Shown here in pieces: positions 1 through 8,753 of a DNA stretch of 64,000 nucleotides; the stretch's first letter is position 1; each line of letters opens with the position of its first letter. Made by a program: the position numbers and the translations under genes. The stretch covers positions 17,710-81,709 of the forward strand of contig NZ_WSEL01000007.1 of NCBI RefSeq assembly GCF_009758015.1. The letters are read 5' to 3'. The notes below the pieces were generated by a model, which was not told the DNA's origin, did no database searches, and was given only the letters and a program-made list of their open reading frames with translations. The stretch comes from Ramlibacter pinisoli. GTDB lineage: Bacteria; Pseudomonadota; Gammaproteobacteria; Burkholderiales; Burkholderiaceae_C.

Positions 1-111
1 ATGCGTGGCCATTCCTCAGTCCGCATGCCAACCGGGCCGACCGCCCGACCGGTGCGCGCAACCCCAGCAATGACAGCGGCAGCTAGGCGCCGCACTCCCG
101 AGGTTTCCACC

Positions 112-291
112 ATGCTGACCGAATCCAAGAGCCCGAACAAGTTCGCCGACGTGCCGAGCGACAAGCCGCAAGGCGACCGCGTCGAGCACGCCAACCTGGA
201 GCGCCCGGGCGCCCAGGCCCATCCGCGTGCCAAGGCCCGCACCGGCGACTGGAGCCAGTCCACCCGGCGTGCTGCCTGGCAGTGGCATTGA
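112..291 (+). CDS. small hypothetical protein (59 aa)
   Basis: A 59-residue hydrophilic protein with a basic, Pro/Ala/Arg-rich second half and a Trp-containing tail (ending AAWQWH). I do not recognise the family and see no signal peptide or membrane segment. The ATG at 112 is chosen because GAGG at 100-103 lies about 8 nt upstream. The frame stays open to the window edge, so a longer form cannot be excluded, but the upstream codons look like non-coding, low-complexity sequence. A strong hairpin terminator follows at 332-358, which supports a short independent transcript ending here. It could be a lineage-specific small protein or a chance frame. Confidence 0.5.
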   Translation: MLTESKSPNKFADVPSDKPQGDRVEHANLERPGAQAHPRAKARTGDWSQSTRRAAWQWH

Positions 292-331
292 GACGGAGCC
301 CGCGTGCGCACCTGTGACGCACCGACCAGCG

Positions 332-358
332 AGCGGCCCTGCGGGGCCGCTTCGTTTT
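332..358 (+). terminator. rho-independent terminator after the small gene
   Basis: A perfect 8-bp stem AGCGGCCC/GGGCCGCT (332-339 with 344-351) closes a TGCG loop and is followed by TCGTTTT. It separates the small gene from hpf. The same loop and general design recur after hpf. Confidence 0.8.
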
Positions 359-522
359 GGGGCCGGCAGCGGCGCTGCTTTTTTGTTTCCGCCTGCGCGA
401 AGCCGTTGCTTTACCCGGGACCCCCGGGCATAGTGGGTCGCAAGTAGTACGCAAGACCGTCGTCCCTCGTCCCGCCGGTCGCCCGGTGGGCTTTCCAACC
501 CGAGTGAACCAGGAGGCTATCA

Positions 523-852
523 ATGAACCTGACGATCAGCGGTCACCATCTCGAAGTTACCCCCGCACTGCGCAGTTACGTGACCACCAAGCTCGATCGC
601 ATCACCCGCCACTTCGACCAGGTGGTGGATATCAAGGTTCTACTCTGCATCGAGAAGCAAAAGGAGAAGGAACGACGACAGCGCGCCGAGTGCCGCATCC
701 ACGTCAAGGGCAACGACATGTTCGCCGAGAGCTCCCACGAGGACCTCTACGCCGCCCTCGACGAGCTGGTCGACAAGCTCGACCGGCAGGTGGGCCGCCA
801 CAAGACCCGCATGCAGGACCACCACCACCCCGCGCCCAAGCGCGTGATGTAG
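523..852 (+). CDS. hpf: ribosome hibernation-promoting factor (short HPF/RaiA family)
   Basis: A 109-aa protein of the HPF/YfiA family. Members bind the decoding region of the 30S subunit and silence or dimerise ribosomes in stationary phase. The family hallmark is the stretch around residues 59-95 ([20 protein letters not shown] and the following [15 protein letters not shown]), with a His-rich tail. The length matches short HPF, with no C-terminal dimerisation domain. AGGAGG at about 510-515 places the start at 523. In enterobacteria hpf sits between rpoN and ptsN. Here ptsN and hprK follow but rpoN lies 31 kb away beside lptB. A terminator after the gene suggests it can be transcribed alone. 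Confidence 0.95.
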   Translation: MNLTISGHHLEVTPALRSYVTTKLDRITRHFDQVVDIKVLLCIEKQKEKERRQRAECRIHVKGNDMFAESSHEDLYAALDELVDKLDRQVGRHKTRMQDHHHPAPKRVM

Positions 853-872
853 GCGGCCAACCGGCGCACCAG

Positions 873-900
873 AGGGCCCTGCGGGGCCCTTTGTCGTTTT
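873..900 (+). terminator. rho-independent terminator after hpf
   Basis: A 7-bp stem AGGGCCC/GGGCCCT (873-879 with 884-890) with a TGCG loop is followed by TTGTCGTTTT. It would separate hpf from ptsN-hprK. Confidence 0.8.
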
Positions 901-974
901 CCCGTCGCAAAGCTCGGCGGGATCGGTGGCCGTCCGGGTTTGCCCGGGGGCCGGGTGCATAATCGCCCCGGACC

Positions 975-1442
975 ATGAACCGCCTCGCCGCCATCCTGCC
1001 TCCCGCTCAGGTGCTCGTGAGCGTCGAGGCCACCAGCAAGAAGCGCGCATTCGAAGAGGCGGGCCTGCTGTTCGAGAACCTGCACGGCCTCTCGCGCGCC
1101 CTCATCACCGACAGCCTGTTCGCGCGCGAGCGCCTGGGCTCCACCGGCCTGGGCCACGGCGTCGCCATCCCGCACGGCCGCATCAAGGGCCTGAAGGCGC
1201 CGATGGCCGCGCTGTTCCAGCTGGCCAACCCGATCGGCTTCGACGCTCCCGACGAGCAGCCGGTCAACCTGCTCATCTTCCTGCTGGTGCCCGAAGCCGC
1301 CACGCAGAAGCACCTGGAAATCCTGTCCGAGATCGCCGAGCTGCTGTCGGATGCGCCGTTGCGGGAGAAGATCAAGGCCAGCAACGACGCCACGCAGCTG
1401 CACCAGCTGATCGCCACCTGGCAGTCCGCGCAGCCCGCGTGA
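975..1442 (+). CDS. ptsN: PTS IIA-like nitrogen regulatory protein PtsN (EIIA-Ntr)
   Basis: A 155-aa EIIA-fructose/mannitol-type domain protein, the output of the nitrogen phosphotransferase relay (PtsP-NPr-PtsN), which modulates potassium uptake and other targets rather than sugar import. The phosphorylated histidine is H67 in [10 protein letters not shown]. Full family length. The ATG at 975 follows a CATAAT -10-like hexamer at 958-963. The next gene, hprK, starts 1 nt after the stop, so the pair is an operon. HprK paired with PtsN is the usual betaproteobacterial arrangement, in which HPr phosphorylation feeds regulation rather than transport. Confidence 0.95.
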   Translation: MNRLAAILPPAQVLVSVEATSKKRAFEEAGLLFENLHGLSRALITDSLFARERLGSTGLGHGVAIPHGRIKGLKAPMAALFQLANPIGFDAPDEQPVNLLIFLLVPEAATQKHLEILSEIAELLSDAPLREKIKASNDATQLHQLIATWQSAQPA

Positions 1443-1443
1443 C

Positions 1444-2394
1444 GTGAAGCCCACCGTCGTCAGCGCCGACGTCCTGTTCGAGGACCACCGGGCACAGCTG
1501 AAGTGGGAGTGGGTGGCCGGGCTCGGCGCTTCCGAGCGCCGCTTCGACGAGGTGGCCGTGCGCGCCGCCCGTTCGGGCGCCGACCTGGTCGGCTACCTCA
1601 ACTACATCCACCCGTACCGAGTCCAGATCCTGGGCGAGCGCGAGGTCGCCTACCTCACCAACGCCACCGCCGACGACTGCGCCCGCCGGATCGCGCGCAT
1701 CGTCACCCTCGAGCCGCCGGTGCTGGTGCTCACCGACGGCCAGGCCGCGCCCGAGGCCCTGCTGTCGATGTGCGAGCGGGCCCAGATCCCGATGTTCGCC
1801 ACCCCGGAGCCGTCGGCCTTCGTCATCGATGTGCTGCGTGCCTACCTGTCCAAGCACTTCGCCGAGCGCACCTCGATGCACGGCGTGTTCATGGACATCC
1901 TGGGCCTGGGCGTGCTGATCACCGGCGAGTCGGGGCTGGGCAAGAGCGAGCTCGGCCTGGAACTGATCACGCGCGGCAATGGCCTGGTGGCCGACGACGC
2001 GGTCGACCTGTACCGGGTGAACCAGACCACCATCGAGGGCCGCTGCCCCGAGCTGCTGCAGAACCTGCTGGAGGTGCGCGGCATCGGCCTGCTCGACATC
2101 CGGGCCATCTTCGGCGAGACCGCGGTGCGCCGGAAGATGCGGCTGCGGCTGATCGTGCACCTGGTGCGGCGCGAGACGCTGGAGCGCGACTACGAACGGC
2201 TGCCCTACGAGCCGCTCACCCAGGACGTGCTGGGCGTACCGGTGCGCAAGGCGGTGATCCAGGTGGTGGCCGGCCGCAACATCGCCGTGCTGGTCGAGGC
2301 CGCGGTGCGCAACACCATCCTGCAGCTGCGCGGGGTCGACACCTACCAGGAGTTCGTCGAGCGGCACCGCCGCGCGATGGAAAAAGGCAGTTGA
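1444..2394 (+). CDS. hprK: HPr kinase/phosphorylase
   Basis: A 316-aa bifunctional kinase/phosphorylase acting on the regulatory serine of HPr. The N-terminal domain occupies about residues 1-130. The catalytic domain carries the Walker A loop GESGLGKSE (161-169) with a conserved His just upstream (H146 in MHGVF), and the HprK signature [10 protein letters not shown] at about 210-219. The start is GTG at 1444, one base after the ptsN stop, implying translational coupling. Many proteobacteria keep hprK without a sugar PTS, so a role in the ptsN regulatory circuit is inferred. Confidence 0.95.
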   Translation: MKPTVVSADVLFEDHRAQLKWEWVAGLGASERRFDEVAVRAARSGADLVGYLNYIHPYRVQILGEREVAYLTNATADDCARRIARIVTLEPPVLVLTDGQAAPEALLSMCERAQIPMFATPEPSAFVIDVLRAYLSKHFAERTSMHGVFMDILGLGVLITGESGLGKSELGLELITRGNGLVADDAVDLYRVNQTTIEGRCPELLQNLLEVRGIGLLDIRAIFGETAVRRKMRLRLIVHLVRRETLERDYERLPYEPLTQDVLGVPVRKAVIQVVAGRNIAVLVEAAVRNTILQLRGVDTYQEFVERHRRAMEKGS

Positions 2395-2419
2395 GGCCAG
2401 CCCTCGACTAGAAACGCGC

Positions 2420-2435
2420 GAGGCGCCGGCGCCTC
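2420..2435. terminator. bidirectional hairpin between hprK and fur
   Basis: A perfect 16-base palindrome, GAGGCGCC followed by GGCGCCTC, overlaps the fur stop codon. On the minus strand it is followed by GCGCGTTTCTAG, a poor U-tract. A terminator function for both converging genes is plausible but not certain. Confidence 0.4.
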
Positions 2436-2868
2436 AGCGCCGCACCGGCCGGTTGGGGCAGTCCTGCTTGGTGCAATGGGCGTACAGCGACAGCGCGTGG
2501 TCGGCGATCGCGAAGCCCTTGGCCTGGGCGACCGCGTGCTGGCGCTTCTCGATCTCGGCGTCGTAGAACTCCTCGACCCGGCCGCAGTCGAGGCACACCA
2601 TGTGGTCGTGGTGCGTGCCCTCGTTCAGCTCGTACACCGCCTTGCCGCTCTCGAAGTGGCTGCGCGAGAGGATGCCGGCCTGCTCGAACTGGGTGAGCAC
2701 GCGGTACACCGTGGCCAGGCCGATGTCGGAGCGCTCCTCCAGCAGCACGCGGAACACGTCTTCCGCCGTCATGTGCCGCTGCGATCCCTTCTGGAACACC
2801 TCCAGGATCTTCAGGCGCGGCAGCGTCGCCTTCAGGCCAGTGTTCTTCAGTTCGTCGATGTTGGTCAT
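2434..2868 (-). CDS. fur: ferric uptake regulator Fur
   Basis: A 144-aa iron-responsive winged-helix repressor. The DNA-binding domain spans about residues 1-80 ([12 protein letters not shown], then [15 protein letters not shown] as the recognition region). The metal and dimerisation part has HHDH at 86-89, CLDC at 92-95 and HCTKQDC at 131-137, so all canonical metal ligands are present. Length is normal. It is divergent from bamE, the classic betaproteobacterial arrangement, and the two share a 72-bp control region containing a palindrome that could be a Fur site (see the regulatory entry). Confidence 0.97.
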   Translation of the reverse strand: MTNIDELKNTGLKATLPRLKILEVFQKGSQRHMTAEDVFRVLLEERSDIGLATVYRVLTQFEQAGILSRSHFESGKAVYELNEGTHHDHMVCLDCGRVEEFYDAEIEKRQHAVAQAKGFAIADHALSLYAHCTKQDCPNRPVRR

Positions 2869-2904
2869 GGGGGTCTGCCGGGACGGGCCGCGAGGGGGTC
2901 CCGC

Positions 2905-2922
2905 TACAATGATTCGATCATA
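2905..2922. promoter_or_regulatory. divergent fur/bamE promoters with overlapping palindrome
   Basis: For bamE a -10 hexamer TACAAT lies at 2905-2910. For fur a -10 hexamer TATGAT is read on the minus strand from 2922 to 2917. Between and over them sits the inverted repeat ATGAT-TCG-ATCAT (2909-2921), similar in character to half-sites of Fur boxes. One regulator bound here could block both genes. No good -35 element is visible for either promoter. Confidence 0.45.
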
Positions 2923-2940
2923 TCGCCTGCCTGTTTCCCC

Positions 2941-3492
2941 ATGCCCCCGCGCACCTCCCGCTTCCTGCGGCCCGGTCTCGTGCTGGCCGCCTGCGCGCTG
3001 GGCGCGGGCTGTGCCAGCGTCGACAACGCGACCCGGCCGATCGCCAACGCCATCACGCCCTACAAGGTCGAGGTGGTGCAGGGCAACTTCGTGTCGAGCG
3101 AACAGGTCGAGCTGCTCAAGCCCGGCATGTCGCGCCAGCAGGTGCGCGAGCTGCTGGGCACCCCGCTGCTGACCAGCGTGTTCCACGCCGACCGCTGGGA
3201 CTACGTGTTCACGCTGCGCCGCCAGGGCGTCGAGCCGCAGCGGCGCAAGCTCACCGTGTTCTTCAAGGGCGAGGGCCTGGAGCACTTCGAGGGCGACAGC
3301 ATGCCCAGCGAGGCCGACTTCGTCGCCTCCATCGGCAGCAAGCGCGCGCTGGGCAAGGTGCCGGTGCTCGAGGCCACCGAGGACCAGCTCAAGCGCAACA
3401 GCAAGCCGGCCGCGCCCGAGGCGGCGCCTGCGCCTGCGCCCGAGCCGCCGCTGCCCGCCAGCTACCCGCCGCTCGAGACCACGGGGCGCTGA
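2941..3492 (+). CDS. bamE: outer membrane protein assembly factor BamE (SmpA/OmlA)
   Basis: A 183-aa lipoprotein of the BAM complex that folds beta-barrel proteins into the outer membrane. A signal peptide ends at a lipobox-type cysteine (C18 in LAAC or C24 in GAGC). The BamE domain occupies about residues 50-115 ([20 protein letters not shown], then WDYVFTLRR). The C-terminal 50 residues are a Pro/Ala-rich tail that is longer than in E. coli and probably unstructured. Position next to fur is conserved in betaproteobacteria. dapB begins 4 nt after its stop, so the two are probably cotranscribed. Confidence 0.93.
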   Translation: MPPRTSRFLRPGLVLAACALGAGCASVDNATRPIANAITPYKVEVVQGNFVSSEQVELLKPGMSRQQVRELLGTPLLTSVFHADRWDYVFTLRRQGVEPQRRKLTVFFKGEGLEHFEGDSMPSEADFVASIGSKRALGKVPVLEATEDQLKRNSKPAAPEAAPAPAPEPPLPASYPPLETTGR

Positions 3493-3496
3493 CCGC

Positions 3497-4321
3497 ATGG
3501 CGACCAAGACCACGACTCCCCAGCACCAGGTCGCAGTGGCCGGCGCCACCGGCCGCATGGGCCACATGCTCATCGAGGCGATCCGTGCCGCCGACGACTG
3601 CCAGCTGGCCGGCGCGCTCGACGTCCCGGCCAGCCCGGCGATCGGCAACGACGCCGCCGCCTTCCTCGGCGTCGCCAGCGGCGTGCCGGTGGTGGCCGAC
3701 ATCCGCACCGGCCTGGCCCGGGCCAAGGTGCTGATCGACTTCACCCGGCCCGAGGGCACGATGGCGCACCTGGCGGCCTGCCGCGAGCTGGGCCTCCATG
3801 CGGTGATCGGCACCACCGGCTTCAGCGACGACCAGAAGGCCCGCATCGCCGAGATCGCGCGCGACATCGCCATCGTCATGGCGCCCAACATGAGCGTGGG
3901 CGTCAACGTGACCATGAAGCTGCTGGAGATGGCGGCCAAGGCGCTGTCGACCGGCTACGACATCGAGGTGATCGAGTCCCACCACCGGCACAAGGTCGAT
4001 GCGCCGTCCGGCACCGCCCTCAAGATGGGGGAGGTCATCGCCGGCGCCCTGGGGCGCGACCTGAAGGAATGCGCGGTCTACGCCCGCGAGGGCGTCACCG
4101 GCGAGCGCGATCCGTCCACCATCGGCTTTGCCACCATCCGTGGCGGCGACATCGTGGGCGACCACACGGTGCTGTTCGCCGGCACCGGCGAGCGCATCGA
4201 GATCACGCACCGCTCGGCCAGCCGCGCCACCTACGCCCAGGGCAGCCTGCGGGCCGTGCGCTTCCTGGCCGGCCGGACCAGCGGCCTGTACGACATGTTC
4301 GACGTCCTCGGGTTGAGGTAG
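3497..4321 (+). CDS. dapB: 4-hydroxy-tetrahydrodipicolinate reductase
   Basis: A 274-aa enzyme of diaminopimelate and lysine synthesis that reduces HTPA with NAD(P)H in the cytoplasm. The Rossmann nucleotide-binding loop is VAGATGRMG near residues 14-22, and the catalytic signature [15 protein letters not shown] is at about 158-172. Full length for the family. It directly follows bamE (4-nt gap) and precedes the exbB-like gene by 44 nt, so one transcript may serve envelope assembly and peptidoglycan precursor supply. Confidence 0.96.
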   Translation: MATKTTTPQHQVAVAGATGRMGHMLIEAIRAADDCQLAGALDVPASPAIGNDAAAFLGVASGVPVVADIRTGLARAKVLIDFTRPEGTMAHLAACRELGLHAVIGTTGFSDDQKARIAEIARDIAIVMAPNMSVGVNVTMKLLEMAAKALSTGYDIEVIESHHRHKVDAPSGTALKMGEVIAGALGRDLKECAVYAREGVTGERDPSTIGFATIRGGDIVGDHTVLFAGTGERIEITHRSASRATYAQGSLRAVRFLAGRTSGLYDMFDVLGLR

Positions 4322-4365
4322 GCCGGGCGCCGGCCCCGGCGCGTTGAGGGGCGAGGGAGGAAGCC

Positions 4366-5031
4366 ATGGATGCACTGCAGCTGTTCGGCCAGGCCGACGG
4401 GATCACCCGCGTGGTGGCACTGCTGCTGCTCGGCATGTCGGTGGCCAGCTGGGTCGTCATCCTCTGGAAGGGCTGGCTGCTGCACCGCGCCGCCGCCGAC
4501 GTCGGCCGCTCCACCGCCGCCTTCTGGCAGGCTCCCGCCCTGGCCGAGGCGCGCCAGCGGGTGGCCGGTTTCGACCGCGAGCAGTTCGTGCTGCCGCTGG
4601 TCGATGCCACGGTCGCCCAGCCCGGCGGTTCGCTGGCCGCCGCCGGCGACCGCAGCCAGCAGCTCACGCGGGTGCTGCGCGACGCCCTGCACGGCATCCT
4701 CGACAAGCTGACATTCGGCCAGGTCCTGCTGGCCACGGTGGGTTCGACGGCGCCGTTCGTCGGCCTGCTCGGCACCGTCTGGGGCATCTACCACGCGCTC
4801 ACCGGCATCGCCGCCGCCGGCCAGATCAGCATCGACAAGGTGGCCGGTCCGGTCGGCGAGGCGCTCATCATGACCGCCGCCGGGCTGGCCGTCGCCATCC
4901 CGGCCGTGCTGGGCTACAACATCTTCGGCCGCCGCATCGGCCGCATCGAAGCCGACCTGGAAGGCTTCGCCCGCGACCTGCGCGAGCTGGTGGTGCACCA
5001 CCACGTCAACGGCGGGGAGACGGCCGCATGA
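4366..5031 (+). CDS. exbB: MotA/TolQ/ExbB-family proton channel protein
   Basis: A 221-aa inner-membrane protein with three hydrophobic segments: about 12-33, 120-145 (GSTAPFVGLLGTVWGIYHAL) and 165-190. It forms the proton-driven motor with the ExbD/TolR-like protein encoded next, powering TonB- or Tol-type outer-membrane work. The GLLGTVWGI motif is the family signature. GAGGGAGGAAGCC gives a good ribosome site. Its stop overlaps the next start (ATGA). ExbB and TolQ are hard to separate by sequence. No tonB, tolA or tolB lies nearby, so ExbB is the better but tentative name. Confidence 0.85.
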   Translation: MDALQLFGQADGITRVVALLLLGMSVASWVVILWKGWLLHRAAADVGRSTAAFWQAPALAEARQRVAGFDREQFVLPLVDATVAQPGGSLAAAGDRSQQLTRVLRDALHGILDKLTFGQVLLATVGSTAPFVGLLGTVWGIYHALTGIAAAGQISIDKVAGPVGEALIMTAAGLAVAIPAVLGYNIFGRRIGRIEADLEGFARDLRELVVHHHVNGGETAA

Positions 5032-5444
5032 GCTTCGGCCGCCTCGAGCGCAGCGAGGGGCCGCGCCCCATGAGCGACATCAACGTCACCCCGCTGGTCG
5101 ACGTCATGCTGGTGCTGGTGGTCATCCTCATCATCACGGCGCCGCTGATGGCCAGTTCGCTGCGCCTGGACCTGCCCAAGGCCGAGGCGGCCAAGCCGGG
5201 CGATGCGCCGCGCTTCGTCACCGTCGGCCTGGACGCCCAGGGCGGGCTGTTCCTGGACGACAAGCCGGTCGATCCGCAGCAGCTGGGCGCCCGGCTGGCC
5301 GAGGTCGCGCAGCGCGGCCCCGACACCGAGGTCCAGCTGCGCGCCGACCAGGCCGTGCCCTACGGCCGCATCGTCGACGTGATGGGCGCGGCGCAGAAGG
5401 CCGGGCTGCAGCGCATCGGCTTCGTCGCCGACCCCGCCAAGTGA
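5028..5444 (+). CDS. exbD: ExbD/TolR-family biopolymer transport protein
   Basis: A 138-aa single-pass inner-membrane protein. The transmembrane helix spans about residues 22-44 and contains the conserved proton-handling Asp25 in TPLVDVMLVL. The rest is the periplasmic ExbD domain (about 55-135, with VQLRADQAVPYGRIVDVM). The ATG at 5028 overlaps the exbB stop by 4 nt, indicating fixed stoichiometry by coupled translation. Together with ExbB it forms the proton-motive-force transducing complex. Confidence 0.88.
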   Translation: MSFGRLERSEGPRPMSDINVTPLVDVMLVLVVILIITAPLMASSLRLDLPKAEAAKPGDAPRFVTVGLDAQGGLFLDDKPVDPQQLGARLAEVAQRGPDTEVQLRADQAVPYGRIVDVMGAAQKAGLQRIGFVADPAK

Positions 5445-5521
5445 TGCTGCCGCGCTGATCGCCCTGCGGGCGGCCGGCATGTCACCGGCGGCAACGCCTG
5501 AGGTCCCCGGCCTGCGCCGCC

Positions 5522-5527
5522 TAGAAT
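5522..5527 (+). promoter_or_regulatory. -10-like hexamer of leuS
   Basis: TAGAAT lies 7 nt before the leuS ATG. If it is a real -10 element, transcription would begin at or next to the start codon, giving a leaderless mRNA. No Shine-Dalgarno sequence is visible. The -35 region is not convincing. Confidence 0.4.
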
Positions 5528-5534
5528 TCCGCGC

Positions 5535-8174
5535 ATGCAAGACAAGTACAACCACCTCGAGGTCGAGCGCGCAGCCCAGGCGCACTGGACCGGGCGCGAT
5601 GCCTACCGCGTCGTCGAGGACGCGAGCAAGAAGAAGTTCTACGCCTGCTCGATGCTGCCCTACCCGAGCGGCAAGCTGCACATGGGCCACGTGCGCAACT
5701 ACACCATCAACGACATGTTGACGCGGTACCTGCGCATGAACGGCTACAACGTGCTCATGCCGATGGGCTGGGACGCCTTCGGCCTGCCGGCCGAGAACGC
5801 GGCGCTGAAGAACGGCGTGCCGCCGGCCCGCTGGACGTACGAGAACATCGCCTACATGAAGGGCCAGATGCAGGCCATGGGCCTGGCCATCGACTGGTCG
5901 CGCGAGGTCGCCACCTGCGACCCCAGCTACTACAAGTGGAACCAGTGGCTGTTCCTGAAGATGCTGGAAAAGGGCATCGCCTACCGCAAGACCCAGGTCG
6001 TCAACTGGGACCCGGTCGACCAGACCGTGCTGGCCAACGAGCAGGTGATCGACGGCAAGGGCTGGCGCACCGGTGCCCCGGTCGAGAAGCGCGAGATCCC
6101 CGGCTACTACCTGAAGATCACCGACTACGCGGCCGAGCTGCTCGACCATGTGCAGCACCGGCTGCCCGGCTGGCCCGAGCGGGTCAAGCTGATGCAGGAG
6201 AACTGGATCGGCCGCAGCGAGGGCGTGCGCTTCGCGTTCCCGCACACCATCCGCGATGCCGCCGGCCACCTCATCGGCGACGGCCGCCTGTACGTCTTCA
6301 CCACCCGGGCCGACACCATCATGGGGGTCACCTTCTGCGCGGTCGCGCCCGAGCACCCGCTGGCCACCCACGCCGCCCGCAACAACCCCAAGCTGGCCGC
6401 GTTCATCGAGGAGAGCAAGAAGGGCGGCACCACCGAGGCCGAGCTCGCGCTGCGCGACAAGGAAGGCCAGCCCACCGGGCTGCAGGTGGCGCACCCGATC
6501 ACCGGCGAGCCGGTCGACGTCTGGGTCGGCAACTACGTGCTGATGGGCTACGGCGACGGCGCCGTCATGGGCGTGCCCGGCCACGACGAGCGCGACTTCG
6601 CGTTCGCGCTCAAGTACGACCTGCCCATCATGGAGGTGGTGCACGTCGACGGCGAGACCTACGACTACCGCCACTGGCAGGACTGGTACGCCGACAAGGA
6701 GCGCGGCGTCACCATCAACTCCGACATCTTCAGCGGCTTCGGCTATGAGGAGGCGGTGAACGCGGTGGCGCACGCCCTCGAGCAGAAGGGCCTGGGCGAG
6801 AAGAAGACCACCTGGCGCCTGCGCGACTGGGGCATCAGCCGCCAGCGCTACTGGGGCACGCCCATCCCCATCATCCACTGCGCCGAGCACGGCGCGGTGC
6901 CGGTGCCCGAGAAGGACCTGCCGGTGGTGCTGCCGCAGGACTGCGTGCCCGACGGCAGCGGCAACCCGCTGAACAAGCGCGAGGACTTCCTCGCCTGCGC
7001 CTGCCCGGTGTGCGGCAAGCCGGCGCGGCGCGAGACCGACACCATGGACACCTTCGTCGACTCGTCCTGGTACTTCATGCGCTATTGCGACCCGTCCAGC
7101 GACGACGCCATGGTGGCCAGCGGCTCGCAGTACTGGATGCCGATGGACCAGTACATCGGCGGCATCGAGCACGCCATCCTGCACCTGCTGTACGCGCGCT
7201 TCTGGACCAAGGTGATGCGCGACCTCGGCCTGATCGCCATCGACGAGCCGTTCACCAAGCTGCTCACCCAGGGCATGGTGCTGAACGAGGCGTTCTCGCG
7301 CACCACGACCGGCAAGCAGTACTTCTGGGCCCACGACCTGGACATCGTGCGCGACGAGCACGCCAAGGTGGTCTCGGCCACCGCCCGGGCCGACGGCAAG
7401 CCGGTGGCCTACGAGGGCTGGACCACGATGTCCAAGTCCAAGAACAACGGCGTCGACCCGCAGGACCTGATCGAGAAGTACGGCGCCGACACCGCGCGCC
7501 TGTACACCATGTTCACCGCCCCGCCCGAGGCCACGCTGGAGTGGAACGACGCCGCGCTGGAAGGCAGCTACCGCTTCCTGCGCCGGGTCTGGGCGTTCGG
7601 CCACCGGCTGGCGCAGGGCGACGCCGTCGCCGGCCAGGCCAAGGCGCTGCGCAACCTGGCCGGCCTGGGCAAGCCGGCCAAGGCCCTGCGGCGCGAGGTG
7701 CACGCGGTGCTCAAGCAGGTCGACTACGACTACGCCCGCATGCAGTACAACACCGTGGTCTCGGGCGCGATGAAGATCCTCAACGCACTGGAGGACGACA
7801 AGGGCTCCGGCGACGCCGGCGCCGACGCCGCCCGGGCCGAGGGCTTCGGCATCCTGCTGCGGGTGCTGTACCCGGTCACGCCGCACCTGACCCACACGCT
7901 GTGGCAGCAGCTCGGCTACGAGACGCTGCACGGCGACCTGCTCGACGCGCCCTGGCCGCGCATCGACGAACAGGCGCTGGTGCAGGAGGAGGTCGAGCTG
8001 GTGCTGCAGGTCAATGGCAAGCACCGCGGCACCATCTCCGTGCCGGCCACGGCCGACAAGGCCGAGATCGAGCGGGTGGCGCTGGCCAGCGAGGGCTACC
8101 AGAAGTTCGCCGCCGGCGCGACGCCCAAGAAAGTCATCATCGTGCCGGGCCGGCTGGTCAACCTGGTCGTGTGA
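5535..8174 (+). CDS. leuS: leucyl-tRNA synthetase
   Basis: An 879-aa class Ia synthetase that charges tRNA-Leu. The HIGH-type motif [10 protein letters not shown] is at about residues 43-52. The editing CP1 insert occupies about 225-430. The KMSKS loop, as TTMSKSKNN, is at about 630-638, and the anticodon-binding and C-terminal domains follow. Length is normal. lptE starts in the overlapping TGATG, a common beta- and gammaproteobacterial arrangement (leuS-lptE-holA). Confidence 0.98.
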   Translation: MQDKYNHLEVERAAQAHWTGRDAYRVVEDASKKKFYACSMLPYPSGKLHMGHVRNYTINDMLTRYLRMNGYNVLMPMGWDAFGLPAENAALKNGVPPARWTYENIAYMKGQMQAMGLAIDWSREVATCDPSYYKWNQWLFLKMLEKGIAYRKTQVVNWDPVDQTVLANEQVIDGKGWRTGAPVEKREIPGYYLKITDYAAELLDHVQHRLPGWPERVKLMQENWIGRSEGVRFAFPHTIRDAAGHLIGDGRLYVFTTRADTIMGVTFCAVAPEHPLATHAARNNPKLAAFIEESKKGGTTEAELALRDKEGQPTGLQVAHPITGEPVDVWVGNYVLMGYGDGAVMGVPGHDERDFAFALKYDLPIMEVVHVDGETYDYRHWQDWYADKERGVTINSDIFSGFGYEEAVNAVAHALEQKGLGEKKTTWRLRDWGISRQRYWGTPIPIIHCAEHGAVPVPEKDLPVVLPQDCVPDGSGNPLNKREDFLACACPVCGKPARRETDTMDTFVDSSWYFMRYCDPSSDDAMVASGSQYWMPMDQYIGGIEHAILHLLYARFWTKVMRDLGLIAIDEPFTKLLTQGMVLNEAFSRTTTGKQYFWAHDLDIVRDEHAKVVSATARADGKPVAYEGWTTMSKSKNNGVDPQDLIEKYGADTARLYTMFTAPPEATLEWNDAALEGSYRFLRRVWAFGHRLAQGDAVAGQAKALRNLAGLGKPAKALRREVHAVLKQVDYDYARMQYNTVVSGAMKILNALEDDKGSGDAGADAARAEGFGILLRVLYPVTPHLTHTLWQQLGYETLHGDLLDAPWPRIDEQALVQEEVELVLQVNGKHRGTISVPATADKAEIERVALASEGYQKFAAGATPKKVIIVPGRLVNLVV

Positions 8175-8662
8175 TGCGGCGCCGCCTGCTGCTGGCCGTC
8201 GCGCCCGCCGTCCTCGCCGGCTGCGGCTTCGAGCTGCGCCGGGCGCCTGACTTCGCCTTCAAGTCCATCCTCATCACCTCCGGCTCGGCGGTGTCGACCG
8301 ACCTGCGGCGCAACCTGTCCTCGGTGCCCGAGATGCAGGTGCTGCCCCTGAGCGGGCGGCCCGACCAGGCGCAGGTCATCCTCGACGTGCCGGAGGAGCG
8401 GCGCGAGCGGGTGGTGGTGGGCGTGAACGCCTCCGGCCAGGTGCGCGAGCTGCAGCTGCGCATCCGGATGAAGTTCAAGCTGCGCACGCCGCAGGGCAAG
8501 GAACTCATTCCCGAGACCGAGCTGCTGCAGCAGCGGGACATCAGCTTCAACGAAACCGCGGTGCTGGCCAAGGAGGCCGAGGAAGGCCTGCTCTACCGCG
8601 ACATGCAGAACGATTTGGTGCAGCAGTTGATGCGGCGCCTGGGCGCCATCAAGTCCCTGTAA
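8174..8662 (+). CDS. lptE: LPS-assembly lipoprotein LptE
   Basis: A 162-aa outer-membrane lipoprotein that plugs the LptD barrel and assists LPS insertion. A short signal peptide ends in the lipobox LAGC with C17, followed by GFELRR, typical of LptE. The start ATG overlaps the leuS stop (TGATG), fixing the start and implying coupling. holA would normally be next, but a complete aminotransferase gene intervenes. Confidence 0.92.
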   Translation: MRRRLLLAVAPAVLAGCGFELRRAPDFAFKSILITSGSAVSTDLRRNLSSVPEMQVLPLSGRPDQAQVILDVPEERRERVVVGVNASGQVRELQLRIRMKFKLRTPQGKELIPETELLQQRDISFNETAVLAKEAEEGLLYRDMQNDLVQQLMRRLGAIKSL

Positions 8663-8753
8663 ATCCGGCCGGACGAGGCGTTCTCTGACGCCGGCCCGGG
8701 CCGTGCCGGCCTAGAGTGACTCAACCGGGGCTGCGTCCCCGAGGAGAGCCGCC

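Noticed and set aside
1-111. Extension of the first small frame to the window edge
   Set aside because: No ribosome site or recognisable sequence appears before the ATG at 112. Nothing else could be identified in these bases.
4914-8024. Very long minus-strand open frame (over 1000 codons) opposite leuS
   Set aside because: It is antisense to a certain leuS with all motifs. Its composition (Val/His/Gln/Leu-rich, repetitive) is the mirror of high-GC third positions, a usual artefact in such genomes.
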